NCBI GenBank assembly: GCA_041677345.1
Contig: JBAYQE010000119.1
Coordinates: forward strand, 1-6,812
DNA length: 6,812 nt
Reading direction: 5' to 3'
From: JALOAT01 sp041677345
GTDB taxonomy: Bacteria > Pseudomonadota > Gammaproteobacteria > Thiohalomonadales > Thiohalomonadaceae
Position numbers and translations under genes: made by a program. The notes beneath the pieces are model-generated. The model made no database searches, was not told the origin of the DNA, and saw only the letters and a program-made list of their open reading frames with translations. Positions 1 through 5,823 of this stretch are shown in pieces. Position 1 is the first letter of the stretch, and each line of letters begins with the position of its first letter.

Positions 1-1373
1 CGCCGGTCGGGCGGGTCCATGAACGGAAAGGACTCGGGGTCGCCCAGACCCAGGGCCACCATCTGCAGGATGACGCTGGCCAGATTGGTGCGCAGGATCT
101 CGGGTTCGGTGAAGGCCGGCCGGCCGAGGAAATCCGCTTCCGCATAGAGCCGGATGCACACGCCCGGGCCCACCCGACCGCAGCGGCCGGCGCGCTGGTT
201 GGCGGCAGCCTGGGCCACGGGCTCGATGGGCAGGCGCTGCACCTTGGTGCGATGGGAATAACGCGAGAAGCGCGCGAAGCCCGGGTCGACGACGAAGCGG
301 ATACCCGGCACGGTGAGCGAGGTCTCGGCCACGTTGGTGGCGAGCACGATGCGCCGGCCGCCGTGGGGCTTGAACACGCGGTCCTGCTCGGCCGCGGACA
401 GGCGCGAGAACAGCGGCAGGATCTCGGTGTGTTTGAGGGGCTGCTTGCGCAAGGCCTCGGCGGTCTCGCGGATCTCCCGCTCGCCCGCCAGGAACACCAG
501 GATGTCGCCGAGCGGGTCGATGGCGGTGAGTTCGGTCACCGCGTCGACAATGGCATCGACCTGGCTGCGGTCGCGCTCGTCCTCGTCACCGGCCAGCGGC
601 CGGTAACGGATCTCCACCGGCCAAGTGCGGCCCGACACCTCGATCACCGGCGCGCCGTCGAAGAAGCGCGAGAAGCTCTCGGTGTTGATGGTGGCCGAGG
701 TGATGATGAGCTTGAGGTCGGAGCGGCGCGGCAGCAGGCGCTTGAGATAGCCGAGCAGGAAATCGATGTTGAGGCTGCGCTCGTGGGCCTCGTCGATGAT
801 GAGGGTGTCGTACTGTTCGAGCAGTGGATCGCCCTGCACCTCCGCCAGCAGCATGCCGTCGGTGAGCAGCTTGACCAGCGTGTGCTCCGACACACGGTCG
901 GCGAAACGCACCTTGTAGCCCACGGCCTGGCCGAGCGGCGTGCCCAGTTCCTCGGCGATGCGCGCGGCCACCGAACGGGCGGCGATGCGGCGCGGCTGGG
1001 TATGGCCGATGAGTCCCGCCAGACCCCGCCCCAGTTCCAGGCAGATCTTGGGGATCTGGGTGGTCTTGCCCGAACCGGTCTCGCCGGCGATGACCACCAC
1101 CTGATGGGCGGCGATGGCGGCGGCGATCTCCTCCCGCCGCGCCGACACCGGCAGGGATTCGGGATAGGTGGGCTGGGGCGCACGCGCGCGCCGGGCGGCC
1201 AGGCGGGCCGCGCTCGCGTCGACGGCCCGGGCCAGTTCGCCCAGCCCCCGATCCACCGGCTTGCCCTCGGCCGCGCGGCGGCGCAGGCCGGAGAGGCGGC
1301 GCGCCAAGGGGCGGCGGTCGACGATCAGGCACTCGGCAAGGCGTTGGGAAAGGGCGGCGATATCAGCGGACAT
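1..1373 (-). CDS. hrpA: ATP-dependent RNA helicase HrpA, N-terminal part (cut by window edge)
   Basis: This is the first 457 codons of a DEAH-box RNA helicase; the rest lies beyond base 1. Reading from the ATG at 1373, the Walker A motif GETGSGKT is at residues 97-104, the DEAH box at 194-197 within IIDEAHERSLNIDFLLGYL, motif III SAT at 226-228, and motif VI QRAGRCGR at 393-400, preceded by ATNVAETSLTVPGI. So both RecA-like helicase domains are essentially present. The sequence follows E. coli HrpA almost block by block, including HTQPRR and EILRTNLASVILQM. HrpA is normally about 1300 residues, so roughly two thirds is missing. The family unwinds RNA using NTP hydrolysis and has been linked in E. 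coli to mRNA processing and rescue of stalled ribosomes. No in-frame start was seen just upstream of 1373, and the ribosome-binding site there is weak. No frameshift was seen. The family assignment is very secure; hrpA rather than hrpB follows from the EVSGRTWPVEIRYRPL-type segment and the overall match. Confidence 0.96.
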   Translation of the reverse strand, partial: MSADIAALSQRLAECLIVDRRPLARRLSGLRRRAAEGKPVDRGLGELARAVDASAARLAARRARAPQPTYPESLPVSARREEIAAAIAAHQVVVIAGETGSGKTTQIPKICLELGRGLAGLIGHTQPRRIAARSVAARIAEELGTPLGQAVGYKVRFADRVSEHTLVKLLTDGMLLAEVQGDPLLEQYDTLIIDEAHERSLNIDFLLGYLKRLLPRRSDLKLIITSATINTESFSRFFDGAPVIEVSGRTWPVEIRYRPLAGDEDERDRSQVDAIVDAVTELTAIDPLGDILVFLAGEREIRETAEALRKQPLKHTEILPLFSRLSAAEQDRVFKPHGGRRIVLATNVAETSLTVPGIRFVVDPGFARFSRYSHRTKVQRLPIEPVAQAAANQRAGRCGRVGPGVCIRLYAEADFLGRPAFTEPEILRTNLASVILQMVALGLGDPESFPFMDPPDR

Positions 1374-1596
1374 GGGCGTGCATGGTAACCCATCGCCGTC
1401 AGGGTGGACGCAATGCAGGTCACCAGACCACTAGCAGGCAGATACAGCACATCCCAGCAGGTATGCTCATGCCGCAGCGATACGAAAGTCAGGAACGGGA
1501 GTCGATGAAAAAGGGGCGCTGTATCAGGGAGGGAATGAAGGACAGGTCTGTTTGTGCGGGTTCCACATAAAGCGCAGCCGACCCCAGCGCACCACG

Positions 1597-1608
1597 GAGC
1601 GGCCGCTC
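1597..1608. repeat. 12-bp perfect palindrome GAGCGGCCGCTC
   Basis: A perfect, gapless 12-bp palindrome lies in the csp-hrpA intergenic space, only 3 bp from the csp terminator hairpin. With no loop it would make a poor RNA hairpin. It could be a chance GC palindrome or a protein-binding site. No function is assigned. Apart from this and the terminator, I see nothing convincing between 1374 and 1652. Confidence 0.3.
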
Positions 1609-1611
1609 ATA

Positions 1612-1640
1612 CGAAAATCCCGCTCAAAGCGGGATTTTCG
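1612..1640 (-). terminator. Intrinsic terminator of the cold-shock gene
   Basis: A perfect 13-bp inverted repeat (CGAAAATCCCGCT / AGCGGGATTTTCG) has a 3-base loop and begins 12 bases after the csp stop codon. Read leftwards, the GC-rich core is followed by TTTT at the end of the stem, as in a typical factor-independent terminator. The A/T symmetry means it could also work rightwards. It separates csp from hrpA, which is on the same strand, so hrpA probably has its own promoter, although I could not identify one. Confidence 0.88.
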
Positions 1641-1652
1641 CTGTCTTCGCCC

Positions 1653-1856
1653 TTAGGCGGGCATGACGTTGGATGCCTGCAGCCCCTTCGGCCCGCGGGT
1701 CACCTCGAAGGTCACCTTCTGACCTTCGCGCAAGGTCCGGAATCCTTCGCCCTTGATGGCAGAGAAGTGAACGAACACGTCCTCGCCACCCTCGGACGGG
1801 GTGATGAAACCGAAGCCCTTGGCCTCGTTGAACCACTTGACAGTACCGACACTCAT
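1653..1856 (-). CDS. CspA-family cold-shock protein (single cold-shock domain)
   Basis: This encodes a 67-residue single-domain cold-shock protein, the usual length for the family. It starts MSVGTVKWFNEAKGFGFI and carries both nucleic-acid-binding motifs: RNP1 KGFGFI at residues 13-18 and RNP2 VFVHF at 27-31. Trp8, Phe15, Phe17, Phe28, His30 and Phe31 match the aromatic binding face of the family. Such proteins bind single-stranded RNA and DNA and loosen mRNA secondary structure; some members are cold-induced and others are constitutive. The sequence does not tell which applies here, so no letter is assigned. The start at 1856 is supported by a GAGG at 1869-1866, nine bases upstream. The gene is monocistronic, divergent from the yqhA-like gene and closed by a strong terminator. 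Confidence 0.96.
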   Translation of the reverse strand: MSVGTVKWFNEAKGFGFITPSEGGEDVFVHFSAIKGEGFRTLREGQKVTFEVTRGPKGLQASNVMPA

Positions 1857-1956
1857 TGAAGCAAACCTCGAAAAAAGAAACTTAGGGATTGCAGCAGGTC
1901 ACGACGGGTTTGGGAAAGACACCCTCGACACCCAGCCATTTCCGCCTGCACTGGGA

Positions 1957-1962
1957 AGTATA
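1957..1962 (-). promoter_or_regulatory. Candidate -10 element for the cold-shock gene
   Basis: On the minus strand TATACT matches the sigma-70 -10 consensus at 5 of 6 bases. It would give a leader of about 90 nt before the csp start, in the range of the long 5' leaders known for some cold-shock genes. No good -35 hexamer sits 16-18 bp upstream, so this is only a candidate. Confidence 0.35.
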
Positions 1963-1986
1963 GCCGGTGGCAAACGCCAGAGGATG

Positions 1987-2025
1987 AAAAAATTTGTCCG
2001 TATTGCCTGGCCTGTCACGTACGGA
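1987..2025 (-). other. Hairpin plus T-run facing the cold-shock gene
   Basis: Read leftwards, TCCGTA (2025-2020) and TACGGA (2002-1997) form a 6-bp stem around a 17-base loop, followed at once by CAAATTTTTT (1996-1987). This resembles a weak intrinsic terminator just upstream of the candidate csp -10. It could insulate csp from upstream transcription, or form part of a longer csp leader if transcription begins further upstream. The large loop lowers confidence. Confidence 0.35.
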
Positions 2026-2064
2026 GCACCGGTGCAACGAGCCCCGTCGCTGCGGCGATTGCAG

Positions 2065-2070
2065 TAGAAT
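2065..2070 (+). promoter_or_regulatory. Candidate -10 element for the yqhA-like gene
   Basis: TAGAAT matches the sigma-70 -10 consensus at 5 of 6 bases and lies 55 bp before the yqhA-like ATG, giving a leader of roughly 50 nt. The expected -35 position is GC-rich and does not resemble TTGACA, so the promoter, if real, would be weak or dependent on an activator. Confidence 0.4.
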
Positions 2071-2125
2071 GGCGCCCCGTTTTTATGCCCCCGGGCGTGC
2101 GTCAACAGTGAGGATTCCAGATCCC

Positions 2126-2650
2126 ATGCAGTCCATCGAGAAGTTGCTTGAGAAAGTCGTATTCAATAGCCGCTGGCTGCTCGCCCCCTTCTATGTGGGC
2201 CTGCTCGGCGCCATCCTGCTGCTGCTCGTGACCTTTGCGAAGGAGTTTTTCCACATGCTCGCTCACGTGGCAAGCGCCACCGAAGGGGAGATCGTGGTTG
2301 GCATCCTGTCACTGATTGACATGGCGCTCATCGGCAACCTGCTGCTCATCATTATCTTCAGCGGCTACGAAAACTTCGTTTCCAAGATCGATACCGCGGA
2401 TCATGAGGACCGTCCCGATTGGATGGGCCACGTGGATTTTTCGGATCTGAAGATGAAGGTGATCGGCTCCATCGTGGCCATCTCAGCCATCGAACTGCTC
2501 AAGTCATTCATGCACATGAGCGCGTCCGAACTGACCCCGGCGAGCAACACGGAGCTGGGCTGGAAGGTGGGTATTCATCTCACCTTCGTAGTCTCGGGTG
2601 TGCTGTTCGCACTCATGGATTGGCTGAGCGACAAGCGCAAGGGGCATTGA
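2126..2650 (+). CDS. yqhA: YqhA/UPF0114 family inner-membrane protein
   Basis: This encodes a 174-residue hydrophobic protein with about four predicted membrane segments, near residues 17-38, 56-78, 110-130 and 146-166. Family landmarks shared with E. coli YqhA (from memory) are SRWLLAPFYVGL at 15-26, a LSLIDMALIGNLL segment at 61-73, the FSGYENFVSKID block at 78-89, SIVAISAIELLKSFM at 115-129, and GIHLTFVVSG at 149-158. The family (UPF0114, about 160-190 residues) is widespread in proteobacteria and has no firmly established function. The open frame extends upstream to 1994, but family alignment places the start at the ATG at 2126, with a GAGG at 2110-2113 (12 bases away). The upstream part is low-complexity translation of promoter DNA. 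The gene is single, divergent from csp and convergent with tRNA-Met. Family membership is secure; the role is unknown. Confidence 0.92.
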   Translation: MQSIEKLLEKVVFNSRWLLAPFYVGLLGAILLLLVTFAKEFFHMLAHVASATEGEIVVGILSLIDMALIGNLLLIIIFSGYENFVSKIDTADHEDRPDWMGHVDFSDLKMKVIGSIVAISAIELLKSFMHMSASELTPASNTELGWKVGIHLTFVVSGVLFALMDWLSDKRKGH

Positions 2651-2651
2651 T

Positions 2652-2719
2652 GCGCCACCGCCCTGGTGCGCGCCATTTTCTTGTGTGCGCGCCCAGGGTG
2701 AGGACCCTGCCGGGTCCTC
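2652..2719 (+). repeat. Cluster of overlapping inverted repeats downstream of yqhA
   Basis: Directly after the yqhA stop, several GC-rich inverted repeats overlap. They are: GCGC-ACC (2652-2659, one bulged base) with GGTGCGC (2665-2671); CCCTGG-GCGCGC (2661-2673, bulged T2667) with GCGCGCCCAGGG (2687-2698); CAGGGT (2694-2699) with ACCCTG (2704-2709); and GAGGACCC (2700-2707) with GGGTCCTC (2712-2719). They cannot all form at once. None is followed by a T-run. They may end or protect the 3' end of the yqhA transcript. From 2720 to 2894 I see no gene, only further GC-rich short inverted repeats. Confidence 0.5.
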
Positions 2720-2894
2720 CACTTCCGGTGCCCTTGCCTGGCCCGAACTCACACAGCCACCCGGATTCTGCCCGGGACCGCCGTCACGGGTCGGGTGCCC
2801 CTTGTCGCCCGACGCCACCCACCTGTGCAAGGACCTTCAACACGCTCGCGGTGTTTGCGCAGGAGTGCCGCCGGTACCGAACCGGTCCGCAACG

Positions 2895-2928
2895 AAAAAA
2901 CCCGCGCCCCTTTGCGGGACGCGGGTTT
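2895..2928 (-). terminator. Intrinsic terminator of tRNA-Met
   Basis: Read leftwards, AAACCCGCG (2928-2920) pairs with CGCGGGTTT (2906-2898) as a perfect 9-bp stem around a 13-base loop. The T-run continues to six Ts (2900-2895). It starts 4 bases after the tRNA CCA end. This is a textbook factor-independent terminator for the tRNA. In the rightward direction the T-run is only three bases long, so it is a weak terminator for yqhA at best. Confidence 0.9.
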
Positions 2929-2932
2929 GAGA

Positions 2933-3009
2933 TGGTGGCTACGCTCAGAATCGAACTGAGGACCCCAGCATTATGAGTGCTGTGCTCTAACCAGCTGAGC
3001 TACGTAGCC
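2933..3009 (-). tRNA. tRNA-Met (anticodon CAT, elongator)
   Basis: A complete 77-nt tRNA with an encoded CCA folds into a standard cloverleaf. The acceptor stem is GGCTACG/CGTAGCC, the D-arm is GCTC...GAGC, the anticodon stem is CAGCA/TGCTG around the loop CTCATAA (anticodon at 2975-2973), and the T-arm is CTCAG-TTCGATT-CTGAG. The first base pair is G-C, unlike the unpaired C1-A72 of bacterial initiator tRNA, so this is not fMet. The acceptor stem is identical to E. coli elongator tRNA-Met as I recall it, and differs from the CAT-anticodon tRNA-Ile2 (GGCCCCT start). It is transcribed alone, with its own promoter and terminator. Confidence 0.96.
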
Positions 3010-3023
3010 GTAGAGAAGGGCGA

Positions 3024-3051
3024 ATTGTACGCACCGGCCGGGCGTTGTCAA
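3024..3051 (-). promoter_or_regulatory. Sigma-70 promoter of tRNA-Met
   Basis: On the minus strand a perfect -35 TTGACA (3051-3046) is separated by 16 bp from a -10 TACAAT (3029-3024, 5 of 6 consensus). Transcription would start about 8 bases before the tRNA. The segment just after the -10 is TCGCCC, a GC-rich discriminator of the kind associated with stringent control of stable-RNA promoters. The regulation is inferred; the elements are seen directly. Confidence 0.88.
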
Positions 3052-3094
3052 GAATCCTCCGGCACCCTTGGCCCCCGACGTCCACCGCGTGCCA

Positions 3095-4576
3095 TCAGCG
3101 TTCCCGGGTACGGCGCAGGTCCAGCCGCCGCACGAATTCGCCGACAACAGCATCGTACAGGGCCTCATCCAGGTACTTGTCTTCGATGCCCGCGTCGATG
3201 TTAGGATTGTCATTCACCTCGATGACATAGACGCCATCCTTGTTCTGTTTGACGTCCACCCCGTAGAGGCCATCGCCGATAAGGTTGGCGGCCTTGAGCG
3301 CCACCTCCACCACCTCGCGCGGCGCCTGCTCCACGGGCCAGGTCTTGAAGGCCCCTTCGGTAAACTTGCCCTTGTCGTCGTAGTGCACGATCTGCCAGTG
3401 CTTCTTGGACATGAAGTACTGGCAGGCGAACAGCGGCTTGCGGTTGAGCACGCCGATGCGCCAGTCGAACTCGGTGTAGAGGAATTCCTGGGCGAGGAAC
3501 AGCTCGGTGCTCTGAAACAACTGCCCGGCGCGCGCGTACATCTCCTCGCGATTGTTCACCTTGAACACACCTTGCGAGAAGGAGCCGTCCGGCACCTTCA
3601 TGACCATGGGAAAACCAATGGCCGCCTCAGCCGCGTGGATGTCACTCTTGCCCACGATCACTGTCCTCGGCGCCGGCACTTTGTTGGCACGCAGCAGTTC
3701 CGCCAGATAGACCTTGTTGGTGCACCGCAGGATGGAGCGAGGGTCGTCGATCACCACCATCCCCTCACTCTCTGCCTTCTTGGAAAAGCGATAGGTGTAG
3801 TGGTTGATACGCGTGGTGGCGCGGATGAACAGCGCGTCGTATTCCGCCAACCGCGCATAGTCCTTGCGCTCGATGAGTTCCACATCCACACCAAACTCGC
3901 GGCCGGCTCGGATGAACTTCTTCAGTGCGCTCACCTTGGAGGGCGGTTGCGGGTCGGCCGGGTCGTAGAGAATGGCCAGGTCGTAACGCGAGGGCGTCTT
4001 CTTGCGCGAGCGCCACTTCTTCTTGCGGTAGTTGTTGAGCGCCTGCGCGAAGTCCTCGAAACCGCTCTTGTTCAGCTTGTGGATGCTGCCCGACTTGATG
4101 GAGGCGATACGCCACTTGCCCTCATGCTCGAAGGTCACGCGCAGGAACGGGCACGGGAAGATCTCGAACAGCTGCCTGGCCAGTCCGGAGAGTTCCGGGA
4201 ACTGGAAGCACTGCCCGAAGAATACCTCCATCCTGAATTCGTGCACGTCGCTGTTGCGCTGGTGCTTGCCCAGGCTCTTTTCGACCTTTTCATCCAGGTC
4301 TTCGGCGTCCAGGCCGTACATGGCCTTGCTCGACAGGTCAAGGATGCTCTTGACCGAGGGCACGACGCGGTGGCGACGCGCCTCCGCCAGCAGGGAACAG
4401 TAATAACCCACGGTGAGATACTTGTAGCTGCGGCAGAGGTTGACGACCTGCACGTTCTTCAGCTTCAGGTACTGCTGACCGGTGAGATAGTCGTCCACGT
4501 GGACGATAGTAATGGCCTCCGAGGGTTCGACTTTCCAGTCGGCCAGGTCTTCGACGACGATGATCTGGGTAGTCAT
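3095..4576 (-). CDS. RimK-like ATP-grasp ligase with N-terminal RLAN-type domain
   Basis: This encodes 493 residues, much longer than ribosomal RimK (about 300), because an extra N-terminal domain of roughly 190 residues precedes the ATP-grasp fold. I identify that domain as RimK-like ATP-grasp N-terminal (RLAN) from memory. A basic stretch, KKKWRSRKK (residues 185-193), joins the two. The ATP-grasp part shows a nucleotide-binding segment MKVPDGSFSQGVFKV (326-340, with Lys327 and a glycine-rich loop), the AQEF segment (362-365) and the metal-binding end GVDVKQNKDGVYVIEVNDNPN (439-459), with Glu453 and Asn455 as likely ligands. RimK-type enzymes use ATP to form an amide bond between an acyl phosphate and an amine. 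The substrate here is unknown, so the gene should not be called ribosomal-protein-S6 modifying. The ATG overlaps the stop of the GNAT-C39 gene (ATGA), implying translational coupling. I see no terminator after the stop. Confidence 0.9.
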   Translation of the reverse strand: MTTQIIVVEDLADWKVEPSEAITIVHVDDYLTGQQYLKLKNVQVVNLCRSYKYLTVGYYCSLLAEARRHRVVPSVKSILDLSSKAMYGLDAEDLDEKVEKSLGKHQRNSDVHEFRMEVFFGQCFQFPELSGLARQLFEIFPCPFLRVTFEHEGKWRIASIKSGSIHKLNKSGFEDFAQALNNYRKKKWRSRKKTPSRYDLAILYDPADPQPPSKVSALKKFIRAGREFGVDVELIERKDYARLAEYDALFIRATTRINHYTYRFSKKAESEGMVVIDDPRSILRCTNKVYLAELLRANKVPAPRTVIVGKSDIHAAEAAIGFPMVMKVPDGSFSQGVFKVNNREEMYARAGQLFQSTELFLAQEFLYTEFDWRIGVLNRKPLFACQYFMSKKHWQIVHYDDKGKFTEGAFKTWPVEQAPREVVEVALKAANLIGDGLYGVDVKQNKDGVYVIEVNDNPNIDAGIEDKYLDEALYDAVVGEFVRRLDLRRTRER

Positions 4577-5706
4577 CCGCTGACCGTTTCCCGGATGCGT
4601 CCCGGCTTGTCGTTTTCTTTCGGCTTGCTGATGATCAAGGCCGCGCGCAGGCCGCTCTTCCCGTAACGCGCCATCCGTTCAAAGTCTTTCTGCAAAATGG
4701 GCATGCTCATGCAATCGGTATCTGTCTTGCCTTTTTCCACGTCCACATACGGGTCGTGCACGTACACGAACCGGTCGTCGAAACCGGTGATGACGACCCA
4801 GTGGGGGAATTTTTCCTTGTAGATGCGATAGGAACTGATGAGTACGACAGGGATGGCGCCGGCGTTGAATTTCTCCTTGGTTTCCTGCAGCGAAAGTTGT
4901 CGGTAGTGAATGGGAATGGGCTTGCTGGCCAATTCCTCCAGGAAATCCTCGTGCACCAGCTTGATGACTTCCTTCTTCTCCTCGTTGCGCACTGAATCGA
5001 CGAACAGCGCGCCCTCGTCATTGACGTAGACCTCCACGTCGAAGCCGCGGTTGTAGGCCGACAGTGCGAGCCCGTAGGGGCCACAGCCGCCGTGGCCCGA
5101 GGTCATGAACACGGTGGTGGATTCCCGCCACAGCCGCAGTTCCAGGCTGCGACCGAGACTCACGTTTTGGTCGAGTACCTTCATGGCCATCATGAGTGCC
5201 GCGGGGCCGCAGGTGAACTCCAGTGTCTGCTGGTAATAAGGCACGTGCGCCATGTTGGGACGCAGCGCCACCAGCGACTTCTGGAAGCGCAGCGCTTCCA
5301 TGTGGTCTTCGTAGTAATCGGAGTAAATGCCGAACTGGCGGTAGCCGAGCTTGGTGAACAGGCGGATGGAGGCCGGATTGTCGCGGCGGATCTCCAGCCG
5401 CATGTCCACGCGGTCCTCAGCGATGGCCTGCTCCTCCGCTGCCTTCACCAGGGCCGCCGCGATACCCTGGCCACGGGCGGCGCCATCGATGGCGATGGAA
5501 TAAAGACGTGCAAGCGAGGTGCCTTCGTTCATCAGCACCAGCACGTAGCCGAGAATGCCGCCGTCCTGCTCCGCCACCAGGGTGAAGGCGTGGGCGCGGG
5601 TGAGCATGTAGCGGAAGCTGCGCCGGGACAGCCGGTCGGTCTGGAAGCACTGGTTTTCCAGTGCGACCAAGGCGTCGAGATCAGCAACGGTGGCGGGCCT
5701 GATCAT
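4573..5706 (-). CDS. GNAT acetyltransferase fused to C39-like cysteine peptidase domain
   Basis: This is a 377-residue two-domain protein. Residues 1 to about 140 are a GNAT N-acyltransferase: it begins MIRPATVADLDALVALE, carries the acetyl-CoA loop ARGQGIAAALV (77-87), and ends with RRDNPASIRLFTKLGYRQFG (107-126), the RimI-like signature. Residues from about 150 to 360 are a papain-like C39-family domain (probably the DUF3335/C39-like group). Its candidate catalytic residues are Gln160, Cys166 (TCGPAAL), His302 (PHWVVI) and Asp318 (HDPY), so it looks active. There is no signal peptide, membrane segment or ABC-transporter module. The open frame continues upstream to 6552 through the antisense of argE, but homology to GNAT proteins fixes the start at the ATG at 5706, despite a weak ribosome-binding site. 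A GTG at about 5746 in the same frame is less likely. It is the first gene of an operon with the RimK-like ligase. Substrates of both domains are unknown. Confidence 0.9.
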   Translation of the reverse strand: MIRPATVADLDALVALENQCFQTDRLSRRSFRYMLTRAHAFTLVAEQDGGILGYVLVLMNEGTSLARLYSIAIDGAARGQGIAAALVKAAEEQAIAEDRVDMRLEIRRDNPASIRLFTKLGYRQFGIYSDYYEDHMEALRFQKSLVALRPNMAHVPYYQQTLEFTCGPAALMMAMKVLDQNVSLGRSLELRLWRESTTVFMTSGHGGCGPYGLALSAYNRGFDVEVYVNDEGALFVDSVRNEEKKEVIKLVHEDFLEELASKPIPIHYRQLSLQETKEKFNAGAIPVVLISSYRIYKEKFPHWVVITGFDDRFVYVHDPYVDVEKGKTDTDCMSMPILQKDFERMARYGKSGLRAALIISKPKENDKPGRIRETVSG

Positions 5707-5786
5707 CCAGGGCGTTCCGAGAACGAAGGCGCAAGAATCTAGCACGGCAAAATCCGTCGATATACAGGTAAACGCACAAAAATCCC

Positions 5787-5802
5787 GTTGCCTCGAAGCA
5801 AC
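5787..5802. promoter_or_regulatory. Inverted repeat in the divergent argE / GNAT-C39 control region
   Basis: The 117-bp region 5707-5823 must hold the promoters of both divergent genes. It contains GTTGC-CTCGAA-GCAAC, an interrupted palindrome with a TCGA centre, 22 bp before the argE ATG. Two near-copies of AAAATCC(C)GT sit at about 5750 and 5779. An AT-richer stretch with TATATC on the minus strand could hold a -10, but no convincing -35 was found for either gene. Nothing resembles an ArgR box (TGAAT...ATTCA). An operator role is a guess. Confidence 0.35.
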
Positions 5803-5823
5803 CTGCCGCCCACAATCTTCCCC

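Noticed and set aside
252..1388. Long plus-strand open frame of 378 codons over hrpA
   Set aside because: It is antisense to a helicase gene with every motif in place. Its translation is rich in Gly, Arg and Ala without family motifs, as expected of a GC-rich shadow frame.
1505..1570. A 21-codon frame on the plus strand with two cysteines (start MKKGRC), between hrpA and csp
   Set aside because: It has no good ribosome-binding site, recognisable family or promoter. Its length is expected by chance.
1994..2125. Possible 44-residue N-terminal extension of the YqhA-like protein
   Set aside because: The extension translates promoter DNA, is Cys/Arg-rich and has no counterpart in the family. The ATG at 2126 matches family N-termini.
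2419..2976. Plus-strand frame of 185 codons running from inside yqhA into the tRNA
   Set aside because: It overlaps yqhA in another frame, crosses the tRNA terminator and enters the tRNA gene. There is no start context or domain.
2933..3009. Possible integration (att) site at tRNA-Met
   Set aside because: tRNA genes often serve as att sites, but no integrase, mobile gene or second copy of the tRNA 3' end was seen in the window.
3068..4666. Plus-strand open frame of 532 codons opposite the RimK-like gene
   Set aside because: It is antisense to a conserved ATP-grasp gene. The His/Val/Leu/Asp-rich translation is a complement artefact of biased codons.
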